Positions 56,988 through 64,000 of a DNA stretch of 64,000 nucleotides are shown here, one piece after another (the first letter of the stretch is position 1; the number at the start of each line of letters is the position of its first letter). This stretch comes from Sphingomonas kyeonggiensis. GTDB lineage: Bacteria; Pseudomonadota; Alphaproteobacteria; Sphingomonadales; Sphingomonadaceae. The translations under genes were made by a program, and so were the position numbers. The notes under the pieces were generated by a model that was not told the DNA's origin, did not search any database, and saw nothing but the letters and a program-made list of their open reading frames with translations. The stretch lies in NCBI RefSeq assembly GCF_014204495.1, contig NZ_JACHLN010000001.1, positions 310,001 through 374,000 on the forward strand. The letters are read 5' to 3'.

Positions 56988-58586
56988 ATGAAGCCACTCA
57001 CCGTTATCGGATTCCTCGGATCGACGCTCGATGCGAGCAAGTTCGGGCCCTCGCGCTGGAACAAGTGGCGCCCATCGGTGGCGCTGGCGATGCACGAGGA
57101 TCTGCGCGTCGATCGCTTCCTCCTGCTCCACGGCGCGCCGCACAGCCGGCTCGCCGAATATGTGGCGGAGGATATCCAGTCGGTGTCGCCCGAAACCCAG
57201 GTCGAGCTGCGCCGGCTCGATTTCAACGACCCGTGGGATTTCGAGGAAGTGTACGGCAAGCTGCTCGACTTCGCCCGCGCCGAGCCGTTCGACCCCGATG
57301 TCGAGGACTATCTGGTCCACATCACCACCGGCACGCACGTCGCGCAGATCTGCCTCTTCCTGCTTACCGAGGCGCGCTACCTGCCCGGACGCCTGCTCCA
57401 GACCCAGCCGGCCAAGCGCGGCGAGGATGGCGGCGCGCCCGGGCGCTGGACCGCGATCGACCTCGACCTGTCACGCTATGACAGCATCGCCACCCGCTTC
57501 GCCGTTGCCGCCGAGGAAAGCACCTCGTTCCTCAAATCGGGCATCGAGACGCGCAACGCCGCGTTCAACCGGATGATCGACGAGATCGAGCATGTCGCCC
57601 ATCGCTCCAAGGCGCCGATCCTGCTGATGGGGCCTACCGGCGCGGGCAAGAGCCAGCTTGCGCGACGCATCTACGAGCTCAAGCGCCTCAAGCACCAGAT
57701 CGCCGGCACCTTCGTCGAAGTGAACTGCGCGACGCTGAAGGGCGATGGCGCGATGTCGGCGCTGTTCGGGCACCGAAAGGGCGCCTTCACCGGCGCGGTC
57801 GCCGATCGGCCGGGGCTGCTGCGCGCCGCCGACAAGGGCATGTTGTTCCTCGACGAGATCGGCGAGCTGGGCCTCGACGAGCAGGCGATGATCCTGCGCG
57901 CGATCGAGGACAAGCGCTTCCTGCCCGTAGGGTCGGACAAGGAAGCCGCATCCGACTTCCAGCTGATCGCCGGCACCAATCGCGACCTGGGCGAGGCCGT
58001 CGCCGCCGGCCAGTTCCGCGACGATCTCTATGCCCGGCTCAACCTGTGGACCTTTCAGCTGCCCGGTCTTGCCGAACGGCGCGAGGATATCGAGCCGAAC
58101 CTCGACTATGAGCTCGAGCGCTTCGCCGAGCGCGAGGGCGACAGCGCCAGCTTCAACAAGGAAGCCCGCCAGCGCTACCTGGCCTTCGCGACCGGACCGG
58201 AGGCACCGTGGCCGGGCAATTTCCGCGACCTGGCCGCCAGCGTGACGCGCATGGCGACGCTCAGCGCCAAGGGCCGGATCGACCTGGAATGCGTGGAAGC
58301 GGAGATCGAGCGACTGAAGCGACTCTGGTCGGGCCAGCGCGAGGACGAAGCCGGCGTGCTGGGCACGATCCTCGCCCCCGAGGCGCTCGCCGAAATCGAT
58401 CCGTTCGACCGCGTCCAGCTGGCGGAGGCGATCCGCACCTGCCGGCGCAGCCGCTCGCTATCCGAAGCCGGCCGCACCCTCTTCGCCGCCTCGCGCACCC
58501 GCCGGACCAGCGCCAACGATGCCGACCGGCTGCGCAAATATCTGGCGCGGTTCGGGCTGGATTGGGCGGTAGCGTCGGGCCGATGA
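56988..58586 (+). CDS. rtcR: RtcR, CARF-AAA sigma-54 activator
   Basis: The ATG at 56988 starts MKPLTVIGFLGSTLDASKFG; upstream codons would run through the promoter region. The 532-residue protein has an N-terminal CARF domain (about 1-180), an AAA domain with Walker A GPTGAGKS (about 208-215), the sigma-54-contact motif GAFTGA (about 265) and Walker B MLFLDEIGEL (about 285), and a C-terminal Fis-like helix-turn-helix. RtcR is known to respond to RNA fragments with cyclic phosphate ends and then activates rtc genes. It is divergent from rsr. Confidence 0.95.
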   Translation: MKPLTVIGFLGSTLDASKFGPSRWNKWRPSVALAMHEDLRVDRFLLLHGAPHSRLAEYVAEDIQSVSPETQVELRRLDFNDPWDFEEVYGKLLDFARAEPFDPDVEDYLVHITTGTHVAQICLFLLTEARYLPGRLLQTQPAKRGEDGGAPGRWTAIDLDLSRYDSIATRFAVAAEESTSFLKSGIETRNAAFNRMIDEIEHVAHRSKAPILLMGPTGAGKSQLARRIYELKRLKHQIAGTFVEVNCATLKGDGAMSALFGHRKGAFTGAVADRPGLLRAADKGMLFLDEIGELGLDEQAMILRAIEDKRFLPVGSDKEAASDFQLIAGTNRDLGEAVAAGQFRDDLYARLNLWTFQLPGLAERREDIEPNLDYELERFAEREGDSASFNKEARQRYLAFATGPEAPWPGNFRDLAASVTRMATLSAKGRIDLECVEAEIERLKRLWSGQREDEAGVLGTILAPEALAEIDPFDRVQLAEAIRTCRRSRSLSEAGRTLFAASRTRRTSANDADRLRKYLARFGLDWAVASGR

Positions 58587-58727
58587 GCCAATCAGACACA
58601 TATATAGCAACATTTATGGCCAATACTGCGTATTACAGCAGGAAATCGTCCATTTTCGTTGCTGCAAACGCAACGCCAGCTAGGATGCCTTCGCCCGCAT
58701 CGACAAGGGCCGCGCAGGGAGAGGATG

Positions 58728-59744
58728 ATGACCCGCATCGTGGAAGCCGGTAGCCGCCGGAACATGCTCAAGGCGGCGGCGCTGTTGCCCGTCGTGGCGG
58801 CGGGCGCCGCCAGGGCACAGGCCGCGCCGCCAAGCGACCTCCTCGTCTTCGCCCGCGACACCCGCGAGCCCGACCTCGTCCTGCCGCTCTGGCCCGAGGG
58901 CAAGATGCCGGGTGGCCCGATCCCGGCGATGACCGAACGCGTCGACGACCAGACCGACAATGCCGGCCTGCGCTACCGCGTCGCCGAGCACGTCACGCGC
59001 CCCACCCTCTCCTTCTTCGCTCCCACCGCCAATCCGACCGGCGCCTCGGTGCTGATCCTGCCCGGTGGCGGCTATTCGCGCGTCGGCATCGACCGCGAAG
59101 GCTATGAGACCGCGCGCTGGTTCAACGCACAGGGCATCGCCGCCTTCGTGCTGCGCTATCGATTGCCCGCGGATCGCTGGGGCGGCGGCGCGCTGGTCGC
59201 GCTGCAGGATGCGCAACGGGCCATGCGGCTGATCCGGGCGGGCGGCAGATGGAGCGTCGATCCCAAGCGCGTTACCGTGCTCGGCGGATCGGCTGGCGGG
59301 CATCTGGCGATCAGCCTGTGCGTGAAGGTCTATGACCGCACCTATCCGGTGATCGACGCAGCCGACCGGCTGCTGACCCGGCCCGATGGCGCGATCCTGC
59401 TCTATCCGGTCGTGTCGATGGGCGCGGGCGCGCATACCGGATCGAAGCTGGCGCTGCTCGGCCCCGACGCCTCAGCCGCCGATGCCGCCGCCTGGTCGTT
59501 CGACCAGCGCCTGCCCGGCATCACCCCGCCGATCTTCCTCGCCCATGCGGTGCACGACCGGGTGGTACCGGTCGACCACGCCCTCGCACTGTTCGGCGCG
59601 GTGCGCGGATCGGGCGGAGCCGTCGACATGCATCTGTTCGAGGACGGCGCACACGGCCTCGGCCTGCGCGGCGATCCGGCCTGGCCGATGTCCGACTGGC
59701 CCAACCTCGCCCGGCGCTGGCAGGTTCGGAACGGGCTGGCCTGA
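58728..59744 (+). CDS. Exported alpha/beta hydrolase
   Basis: Of two adjacent ATGs I prefer 58728, with GGAG 6 nt upstream, giving 338 residues. The N-terminus SRRNMLKAAALLPVVAAGAARAQA is a signal peptide with a twin-arginine character. The catalytic domain has LPGGGYSRVGIDREG (oxyanion region), the nucleophile motif GGSAGG near 205, and a C-terminal FEDGAHGLGL with the His. This is the acetyl-xylan-esterase / BD-FAE-like branch. It probably deacetylates a carbohydrate in the periplasm. Confidence 0.8.
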   Translation: MTRIVEAGSRRNMLKAAALLPVVAAGAARAQAAPPSDLLVFARDTREPDLVLPLWPEGKMPGGPIPAMTERVDDQTDNAGLRYRVAEHVTRPTLSFFAPTANPTGASVLILPGGGYSRVGIDREGYETARWFNAQGIAAFVLRYRLPADRWGGGALVALQDAQRAMRLIRAGGRWSVDPKRVTVLGGSAGGHLAISLCVKVYDRTYPVIDAADRLLTRPDGAILLYPVVSMGAGAHTGSKLALLGPDASAADAAAWSFDQRLPGITPPIFLAHAVHDRVVPVDHALALFGAVRGSGGAVDMHLFEDGAHGLGLRGDPAWPMSDWPNLARRWQVRNGLA

Positions 59745-59784
59745 AGCAGCCCCTTGCAATGTAGGATTTCGCCTGCTTGGCTCG

Positions 59785-59814
59785 GCGGGCCGGAGCCATG
59801 CCCGGCCGCTCTTT
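59785..59814 (+). terminator. Probable terminator after the hydrolase gene
   Basis: GCGG-CCGG pairs with CCGG-CCGC (one bulged G), followed by TCTTT. It lies 41 nt after the hydrolase stop. The rest of the 234-bp gap up to 59978 shows no gene. Confidence 0.45.
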
Positions 59815-59888
59815 AACCCTGCAGGAGGAATAGGATCCCGCGCACGCAACAATGTTGCGAGATGAATCGCGCTTCCGTCAACAAGGTC

Positions 59889-59914
59889 AAAATTCGAGCG
59901 CGGAAAGCCCGCTC
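59889..59914 (-). terminator. Possible terminator of the sugar-acid operon
   Basis: On the minus strand GAGCG/CGCTC forms a hairpin, with partial inner GG/CC pairing, followed by GAATTTT. It lies about 65 nt after the MFS stop. Confidence 0.35.
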
Positions 59915-59978
59915 TTGGCCTGTACTTTGTGTACTTTCGCGAGTCGGCTCGCATCCGATGTTGGAAGAGCCGCGCCCG

Positions 59979-61220
59979 TCAGGCCGGCCGCAGCTCCGAT
60001 TTCGGCTGGCTGCGCAGCGCCACGAAGGCGATCAGCATCGCCAGCGGATGCAGGCACCCCATCAGCAGGAAGATCTGCCCGTAATTGCCCGACTGGGCGA
60101 GGTGCCCCACGAGCTGGGTCGAGAAGATCCCGCCCAGCCCGCTGCCCGCCGCGACGATGCCGAACACGGTCGCGACGACCCGGGTCGGGTAGAGATCGAC
60201 CACCAGGGTGCTGATGTTGATCTGGAAGACGAGGTGGGCGAACGCCACCAGCGCCGCCAGCGCGAAGGTCACTTCGATCCCCGGATTGGTCGAGATCAGC
60301 ATGCCCGCCGGCGCCAGCACCGCCGCGACCGCAAGGCCGACCAGCCGGCTGTTGGGTGGCGTCATCCCGCGCTTGATCAGCTGGCCCGAGAAGATGCCCC
60401 CGCCGATACTGCCGATGTCCGCAGCGAGATAAACGATCCACGCCGTCGCCGCGATCGTCATCAGACTCAGCTCGCGCTGGTCGGCAAGGTATTTTGGGAA
60501 CCAGAACAGGTAGAAATACCACACCGGATCGGCGAGCATCCGCGATAGCGCAAAGCCCCACAGGGGCCGCTCGCGCAGGATTGCCCGCCACGGCGTCGGC
60601 TCAGCCGGGCCAGCAGCCTTTTCCTTGCCGCGCGGATAGATGGCGAGCCAGGCGACCAGCCAGACAAAGCCCAGCGCGCCGGTCGCCACGAATGCTTCGC
60701 GCCAGCCATAGGTCAGCGCCAGCCAGCCGATCAGCGGCGGTGCGATCGTCGCGCCAACCATCGCGCCGGCGGTATAGGTGCCGAAGGCGAAGCCCCGTTC
60801 GCGCGGCGGGAAATGCTCGGAGACCGCCTTGGGCCCGGCGGTATAGTTGCCCGCTTCGCCCAGCCCGAGCATTGCCCGGGCGCCGCCCAATGCCGCGGCG
60901 CTGCGCACGAAGCCCGTCGCCATGTTGGCGAGCGACCACCAGCCGACGAACAGCGCCAGCGCCGTCCGCGTGCCGAGCTTGTCGGTCAGCCAGCCAGCGA
61001 CGAGATAGGCGATCGTATAGGCGATCAGGAACAGCTGGACGACATGCGCATAGCCGATGTCGTCGATCTTGAGGTCGCGCTGCACCATCGGCGCGAGGAT
61101 CGAAAGCGTCTGCCGGTCGACATAGTTGAGCACGGTCGAGGCGAAGAGCAGCGCGAGGATCGCCCAGCGCAAAGGGCTCGGCGAACGGGTCTCGCCGATG
61201 GGCACAGCCGGATCGGACAT
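59979..61220 (-). CDS. MFS sugar-acid transporter
   Basis: The 413-residue protein has 12 predicted hydrophobic segments. Near the start it carries NYVDRQTLSILAPMVQRDL, which is typical of the anion:cation symporter family (hexuronate, glucarate and galactonate porters). The loop GWLTDKLGTR near 76-85 is the MFS signature. It is adjacent to an IclR regulator and downstream of an enolase-superfamily dehydratase and an aldolase, so it probably imports the sugar acid they break down. Confidence 0.85.
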   Translation of the reverse strand: MSDPAVPIGETRSPSPLRWAILALLFASTVLNYVDRQTLSILAPMVQRDLKIDDIGYAHVVQLFLIAYTIAYLVAGWLTDKLGTRTALALFVGWWSLANMATGFVRSAAALGGARAMLGLGEAGNYTAGPKAVSEHFPPRERGFAFGTYTAGAMVGATIAPPLIGWLALTYGWREAFVATGALGFVWLVAWLAIYPRGKEKAAGPAEPTPWRAILRERPLWGFALSRMLADPVWYFYLFWFPKYLADQRELSLMTIAATAWIVYLAADIGSIGGGIFSGQLIKRGMTPPNSRLVGLAVAAVLAPAGMLISTNPGIEVTFALAALVAFAHLVFQINISTLVVDLYPTRVVATVFGIVAAGSGLGGIFSTQLVGHLAQSGNYGQIFLLMGCLHPLAMLIAFVALRSQPKSELRPA

Positions 61221-61943
61221 TCAGCCTCCTATTTCGGGTGCAGCTTCGCGCAGCGCGGCAACCAGCGGCTCGGTCGCCGCCTCGGGAATCCAGCCGGAAA
61301 GCGCGATGCCGGCATGGGCGGGATCGCCGGTCGAAACCGCGACGACATGATGGTCGCGCTCGTCGGCGACATGGACGCGGGCGTAGCCCAGCCGCCGCAC
61401 CTCGGCGAGCTTGGCGAGCAGCTGCTCGATCCCTTCCGGGAACATCGGGATGTCCTTGTCGCGATAGATGTCGCGCACTTCGTCGTCGTCCAGCTCGGAG
61501 AGCAGGACGATGCCGATGCCGCTGGTCGTGGCGGGCAGCAGGCCGATACGCCCCAGGCCGCGCGATGCCTCGATCCCCGGCGGCGCGTGAAACAGATAGC
61601 TGACGCTGTCGCCCCACAGCACGCCGAGCGCTACCGTGTGGCCAAAGCGGCGGAGATTCTCGAGCACCGGCAGCGCGCGCCGGATCAGGCCCGATGCGAA
61701 CAGGCTCTGCGCGGCAAGCACATGCATGCCGGCGCCGGCGGTGTATTTGCGGTTGGCGGTCTGTCGGGCGATGCCGAGATAGGCGAGCGTCTTGAGCAGC
61801 CGGTTGATCTTGGTCGGATCCGCATCGAGCCGCCGCGCGAGCTCGCGGCAGCCGACCGGCTCGGGCGAAGTTGCGAGCGCCTGGAGCGTGGCAATGCCGT
61901 CGATCAGGCTCTGGTTCGGCTGGGCGTTGAGTTTAGCGCGCAT
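61221..61943 (-). CDS. IclR-family transcriptional regulator
   Basis: The 240-residue protein has an N-terminal winged helix (SLIDGIATLQALATSPEPVG, then RELARRLDADPTKINRLLKTLAYLG) and a C-terminal ligand-binding domain, the IclR layout. Such regulators bind the substrate or an intermediate of the pathway they control. It lies directly before the transporter gene and after the dehydratase gene, so it likely controls this sugar-acid operon. Confidence 0.85.
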   Translation of the reverse strand: MRAKLNAQPNQSLIDGIATLQALATSPEPVGCRELARRLDADPTKINRLLKTLAYLGIARQTANRKYTAGAGMHVLAAQSLFASGLIRRALPVLENLRRFGHTVALGVLWGDSVSYLFHAPPGIEASRGLGRIGLLPATTSGIGIVLLSELDDDEVRDIYRDKDIPMFPEGIEQLLAKLAEVRRLGYARVHVADERDHHVVAVSTGDPAHAGIALSGWIPEAATEPLVAALREAAPEIGG

Positions 61944-61982
61944 GGTTGCATCCTATGCACCCGCGCGGAGGCGCCGCATAGC

Positions 61983-63149
61983 TCACGCCACCCGCTCCGC
62001 ATGGCCCCAGAAACGTGCGTTCGGCTCGACGCCGAGGCCAGGACCAGTGGGCAGGACATAGCCGCCCTCGCCATGCCCCATATCGGTGTCGAGCAGCGCC
62101 AGGTTCCGCTCGAAGACGGAGTGCTGCCACTCATGCTTCCACAGCCCTGGGATCGTCGCCGAAGCCTGGAGGCTGGCGGCAAGGAAGATGCCGGTACCCA
62201 CCGTCGCATGCGGCGCCACCGCGACGCGCTTGGCGGCGGCGAGCCGGGCGATGCGGACGAACTGGGTGATGCCGGTATGGCCCATCTCGGGCTGGATATA
62301 GGCAAGCGGCCCGGCGGCGAGGCGGTTGGTCGCCTCATATTCAGTGTACCATTCCTCGCCCGCAGCCACCGGAACGGGGCTGGTCGCGGCTAGATGCGCG
62401 AGCCCGGCAATGTCCTCGGGCTTTACCGGCGCCTCGACGAAGCCGGGGCGATAGGGCGCCAGCTTCGCGATCAGGTCCGCGGCCTCGGCAGGCGAGAATT
62501 TCCAGTGCAGGTCGATCAGGATCTCGGCCTTGTCGCCCAGCGCCTCGCGGAGCGCAGCCATCTCGGCAACGATCCCCTCATGGCTGACAACCGCGGCGAA
62601 CTTGAACGCGTCGATGCCGCGCGCCTGCCATTGCTGCGCCAGCGCAACCCGGTCCTCGAGCGTCGCCGCCGGCAGTCCCGAGAGATAGCCCGGAATCGCC
62701 CTATGCACGGTCTCGCCGATCAGCTCGCGGACAGGCTTGCCCGCTGCCTTGCCCTTCAAATCCCACAATGCGATGTCGATCGCCGCGATTGCATCGACAT
62801 GGAAGCCGCCCCAGGCGCCGCGCACGCGCATCAGCCCGTAGAGCAGGTCCCAGCTCGCGCCGATGTCGCCGACCTTCGCGCCGACAAGCACCGGCGCAAG
62901 CAGATCGTTGACGATCTCGCAGGTCGCTTTGGGCGCACAGATCCCATAGGTCTCGCCCCAACCAACGCTACCGTCCTCGGCGGTGACGCGCACCACGATC
63001 GAGCGGTCGACCGTCGGGTAGATCGTGCCATTGCCCTTGCGCACGATATAGCCGCGCGCATTGACATGCTCGCCCTCCGCGAGCGGCCCCAGATAGGGCG
63101 TGTCGCGGGGGACGGTGACGATGAACGTGTCGATCGCGGCGATGCGCAT
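61983..63149 (-). CDS. Enolase-superfamily sugar-acid dehydratase
   Basis: The 388-residue protein has the mandelate racemase/muconate-lactonising layout: an N-terminal capping domain and a barrel with metal ligands in LIDLHWKFS (Asp), FVEAPVKPED (Glu) and AAGEEWYTEY (Glu), and a likely catalytic His in APHATVG. Enzymes of this kind dehydrate acid sugars such as galactonate to 2-keto-3-deoxy acids. The exact substrate cannot be read from the sequence. The DapA-type aldolase upstream would cleave the product. Confidence 0.8.
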   Translation of the reverse strand: MRIAAIDTFIVTVPRDTPYLGPLAEGEHVNARGYIVRKGNGTIYPTVDRSIVVRVTAEDGSVGWGETYGICAPKATCEIVNDLLAPVLVGAKVGDIGASWDLLYGLMRVRGAWGGFHVDAIAAIDIALWDLKGKAAGKPVRELIGETVHRAIPGYLSGLPAATLEDRVALAQQWQARGIDAFKFAAVVSHEGIVAEMAALREALGDKAEILIDLHWKFSPAEAADLIAKLAPYRPGFVEAPVKPEDIAGLAHLAATSPVPVAAGEEWYTEYEATNRLAAGPLAYIQPEMGHTGITQFVRIARLAAAKRVAVAPHATVGTGIFLAASLQASATIPGLWKHEWQHSVFERNLALLDTDMGHGEGGYVLPTGPGLGVEPNARFWGHAERVA

Positions 63150-63151
63150 GG

Positions 63152-64000
63152 TCAGGCGAGTGCCCCCTGGGGTGCTTCCATCGGCAGCAGGTCTGCCAGC
63201 CGGCCGAGCAATGCGTCCAGCTCCGCGCGATCATAGCGGTCAAGTTCTGGTCCCGGCGCACGCACATAAGTGCTTTCGATCAACCCGCGGCGCTGGAGCA
63301 CCGCCTTGGTCAGTCGCCAGCGGAAGATCGCCTGCATGTTGAGCAGCGGTAGGGTACGCTCGAACAGGTCGCGCGCCTTGTCCTCTTCGCCCGCCGCATA
63401 GTCGGCGAGCATGCGGACGTGCAGCTCGGTGATCTCGCAGGCCGGCATCGTACCACGCGCGCCGCGCGCCAGTTCGTCGATCACATAGCGCGCGCCCGCG
63501 CCGCCGAAAACGGCCTCGAGCGAATCGCCCGCCAGCTCCGTCAGCCGCGTGATGCGCTGCCCCGAGGGCGGCGCCTCTTCCTTGACGTACTTGATGCCCG
63601 GCACCTGGTGCGCGAGCTCGGCGACCTGCTCGAGCGGCATGCCGATGCCCATCGGCGCCGGCGCGTTCTGCAGCATGATCGCGATGCCCGAGCCTTCGTG
63701 CGCGGCGCGGAAGAAACCCGCCATTGCGGCGAGATCGCCGGCAAAGGTCTTGGGCGTGAGGATCATCGCGGCCGAGGCGCCAGCCTTCGCGCCGGCTTCG
63801 GCATAGGCGATCGCCTCCTTCGTATCGCCAGTGCTGCCGCCGACCACGAAGGGCACGCGACCATCCAGCCATTCGCCGATTCGCGCGGTGAGGTGCAGCC
63901 GCTCCTCGACGCTCAGCATGTCATATTCGCTGGCGAGGCCCGGGAAGACCACGCCCTGCGCGCCGGCCGCGACGATATAGTCGAGCACGCGGCGCATGCC
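63152..64000 (-). CDS. DapA-family aldolase, cut by the right window edge
   Basis: The open frame continues past 64000, so the true start is outside. The visible 281 residues begin inside a (beta/alpha)8 barrel with RRVLDYIVAAGAQGVVFPG. They include GGSTGDTKEAIAYA and the Schiff-base Lys region PGIKYVKEEAPP. Members include dihydrodipicolinate synthase and 2-keto-3-deoxy-acid aldolases. With the dehydratase, regulator and transporter genes downstream, a 2-keto-3-deoxy sugar-acid aldolase is most likely. Confidence 0.8.
   Translation of the reverse strand, partial: GMRRVLDYIVAAGAQGVVFPGLASEYDMLSVEERLHLTARIGEWLDGRVPFVVGGSTGDTKEAIAYAEAGAKAGASAAMILTPKTFAGDLAAMAGFFRAAHEGSGIAIMLQNAPAPMGIGMPLEQVAELAHQVPGIKYVKEEAPPSGQRITRLTELAGDSLEAVFGGAGARYVIDELARGARGTMPACEITELHVRMLADYAAGEEDKARDLFERTLPLLNMQAIFRWRLTKAVLQRRGLIESTYVRAPGPELDRYDRAELDALLGRLADLLPMEAPQGALA

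Noticed and set aside
60813..62393. 526-residue plus-strand frame opposite the MFS and IclR genes
   Set aside because: Arg/His/Gln-rich shadow sequence crossing several well-identified minus-strand genes.
1..64000. CRISPR arrays, rRNA genes and insertion sequences
   Set aside because: No regularly spaced direct repeats, no rRNA-like stretch and no transposase or IS-type terminal repeats were found by reading the window.

Overview
The window is GC-rich (by eye about 65%) and looks like a chromosome segment of a sphingomonad-type alphaproteobacterium. The clues are a GapR/DUF2312 protein, the style of the prophage head and tail genes, and the catabolic genes at the right end. The assignment is inferred from gene content, not from any search.

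Positions 1 to about 40584 are the right-hand part of a lambda-like siphophage prophage. The left end, presumably with the integrase, lies outside the window. A leftward early operon (1-2522) includes an HD phosphohydrolase. Next comes an immunity region (2523-3457) with an S24-type repressor and paired operators. The rightward early operon (3458-16854) encodes a Cro-like protein, a CII-like regulator, a helicase-methyltransferase fusion, GapR, a phage-encoded sliding clamp, a repeat-bearing cytosine-5 methyltransferase, a PP-loop protein, replication-type proteins and a NusG-like factor. A structured gap (16855-17176) occupies the place where lambda has cos. The late operon (17177-38905) carries terminase, portal, a protease-capsid fusion, head completion and tail genes (with a likely -1 frameshift), tail fibre and lysis genes. 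A terminator at 38934 is followed by accessory genes. The right attachment site is the 3' half of a tRNA-Lys gene (40534-40584).

The chromosome resumes with a D-lactate dehydrogenase, an amidohydrolase and an SBF-type transporter. Then comes a leftward cluster (44390-51283) joining a polyamine pathway (SpeD, a membrane spermidine-synthase-like protein, a flavin amine-oxidase-like protein) to envelope proteins (DUF350, a 48-residue membrane protein, two DUF4178 proteins and an SPFH/virion-core protein).

Positions 51370-58586 hold the most striking system: an RNA-repair locus. A divergent RtcR activator faces a sigma-54 promoter. That promoter drives a tRNA-Pro-like gene, the Ro60 orthologue rsr, a tandem array of four Y-RNA-like units (three carrying tRNA-like modules), rtcB, a nucleotidyltransferase and rtcA. 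Ro60 and Y RNAs act in RNA quality control, RtcB ligates and RtcA cyclises RNA ends, and RtcR senses damaged RNA through its CARF domain.

The right end (58728-64000) has an exported alpha/beta hydrolase and a leftward sugar-acid catabolic operon: DapA-type aldolase (cut by the window edge), enolase-superfamily dehydratase, IclR regulator and MFS transporter.
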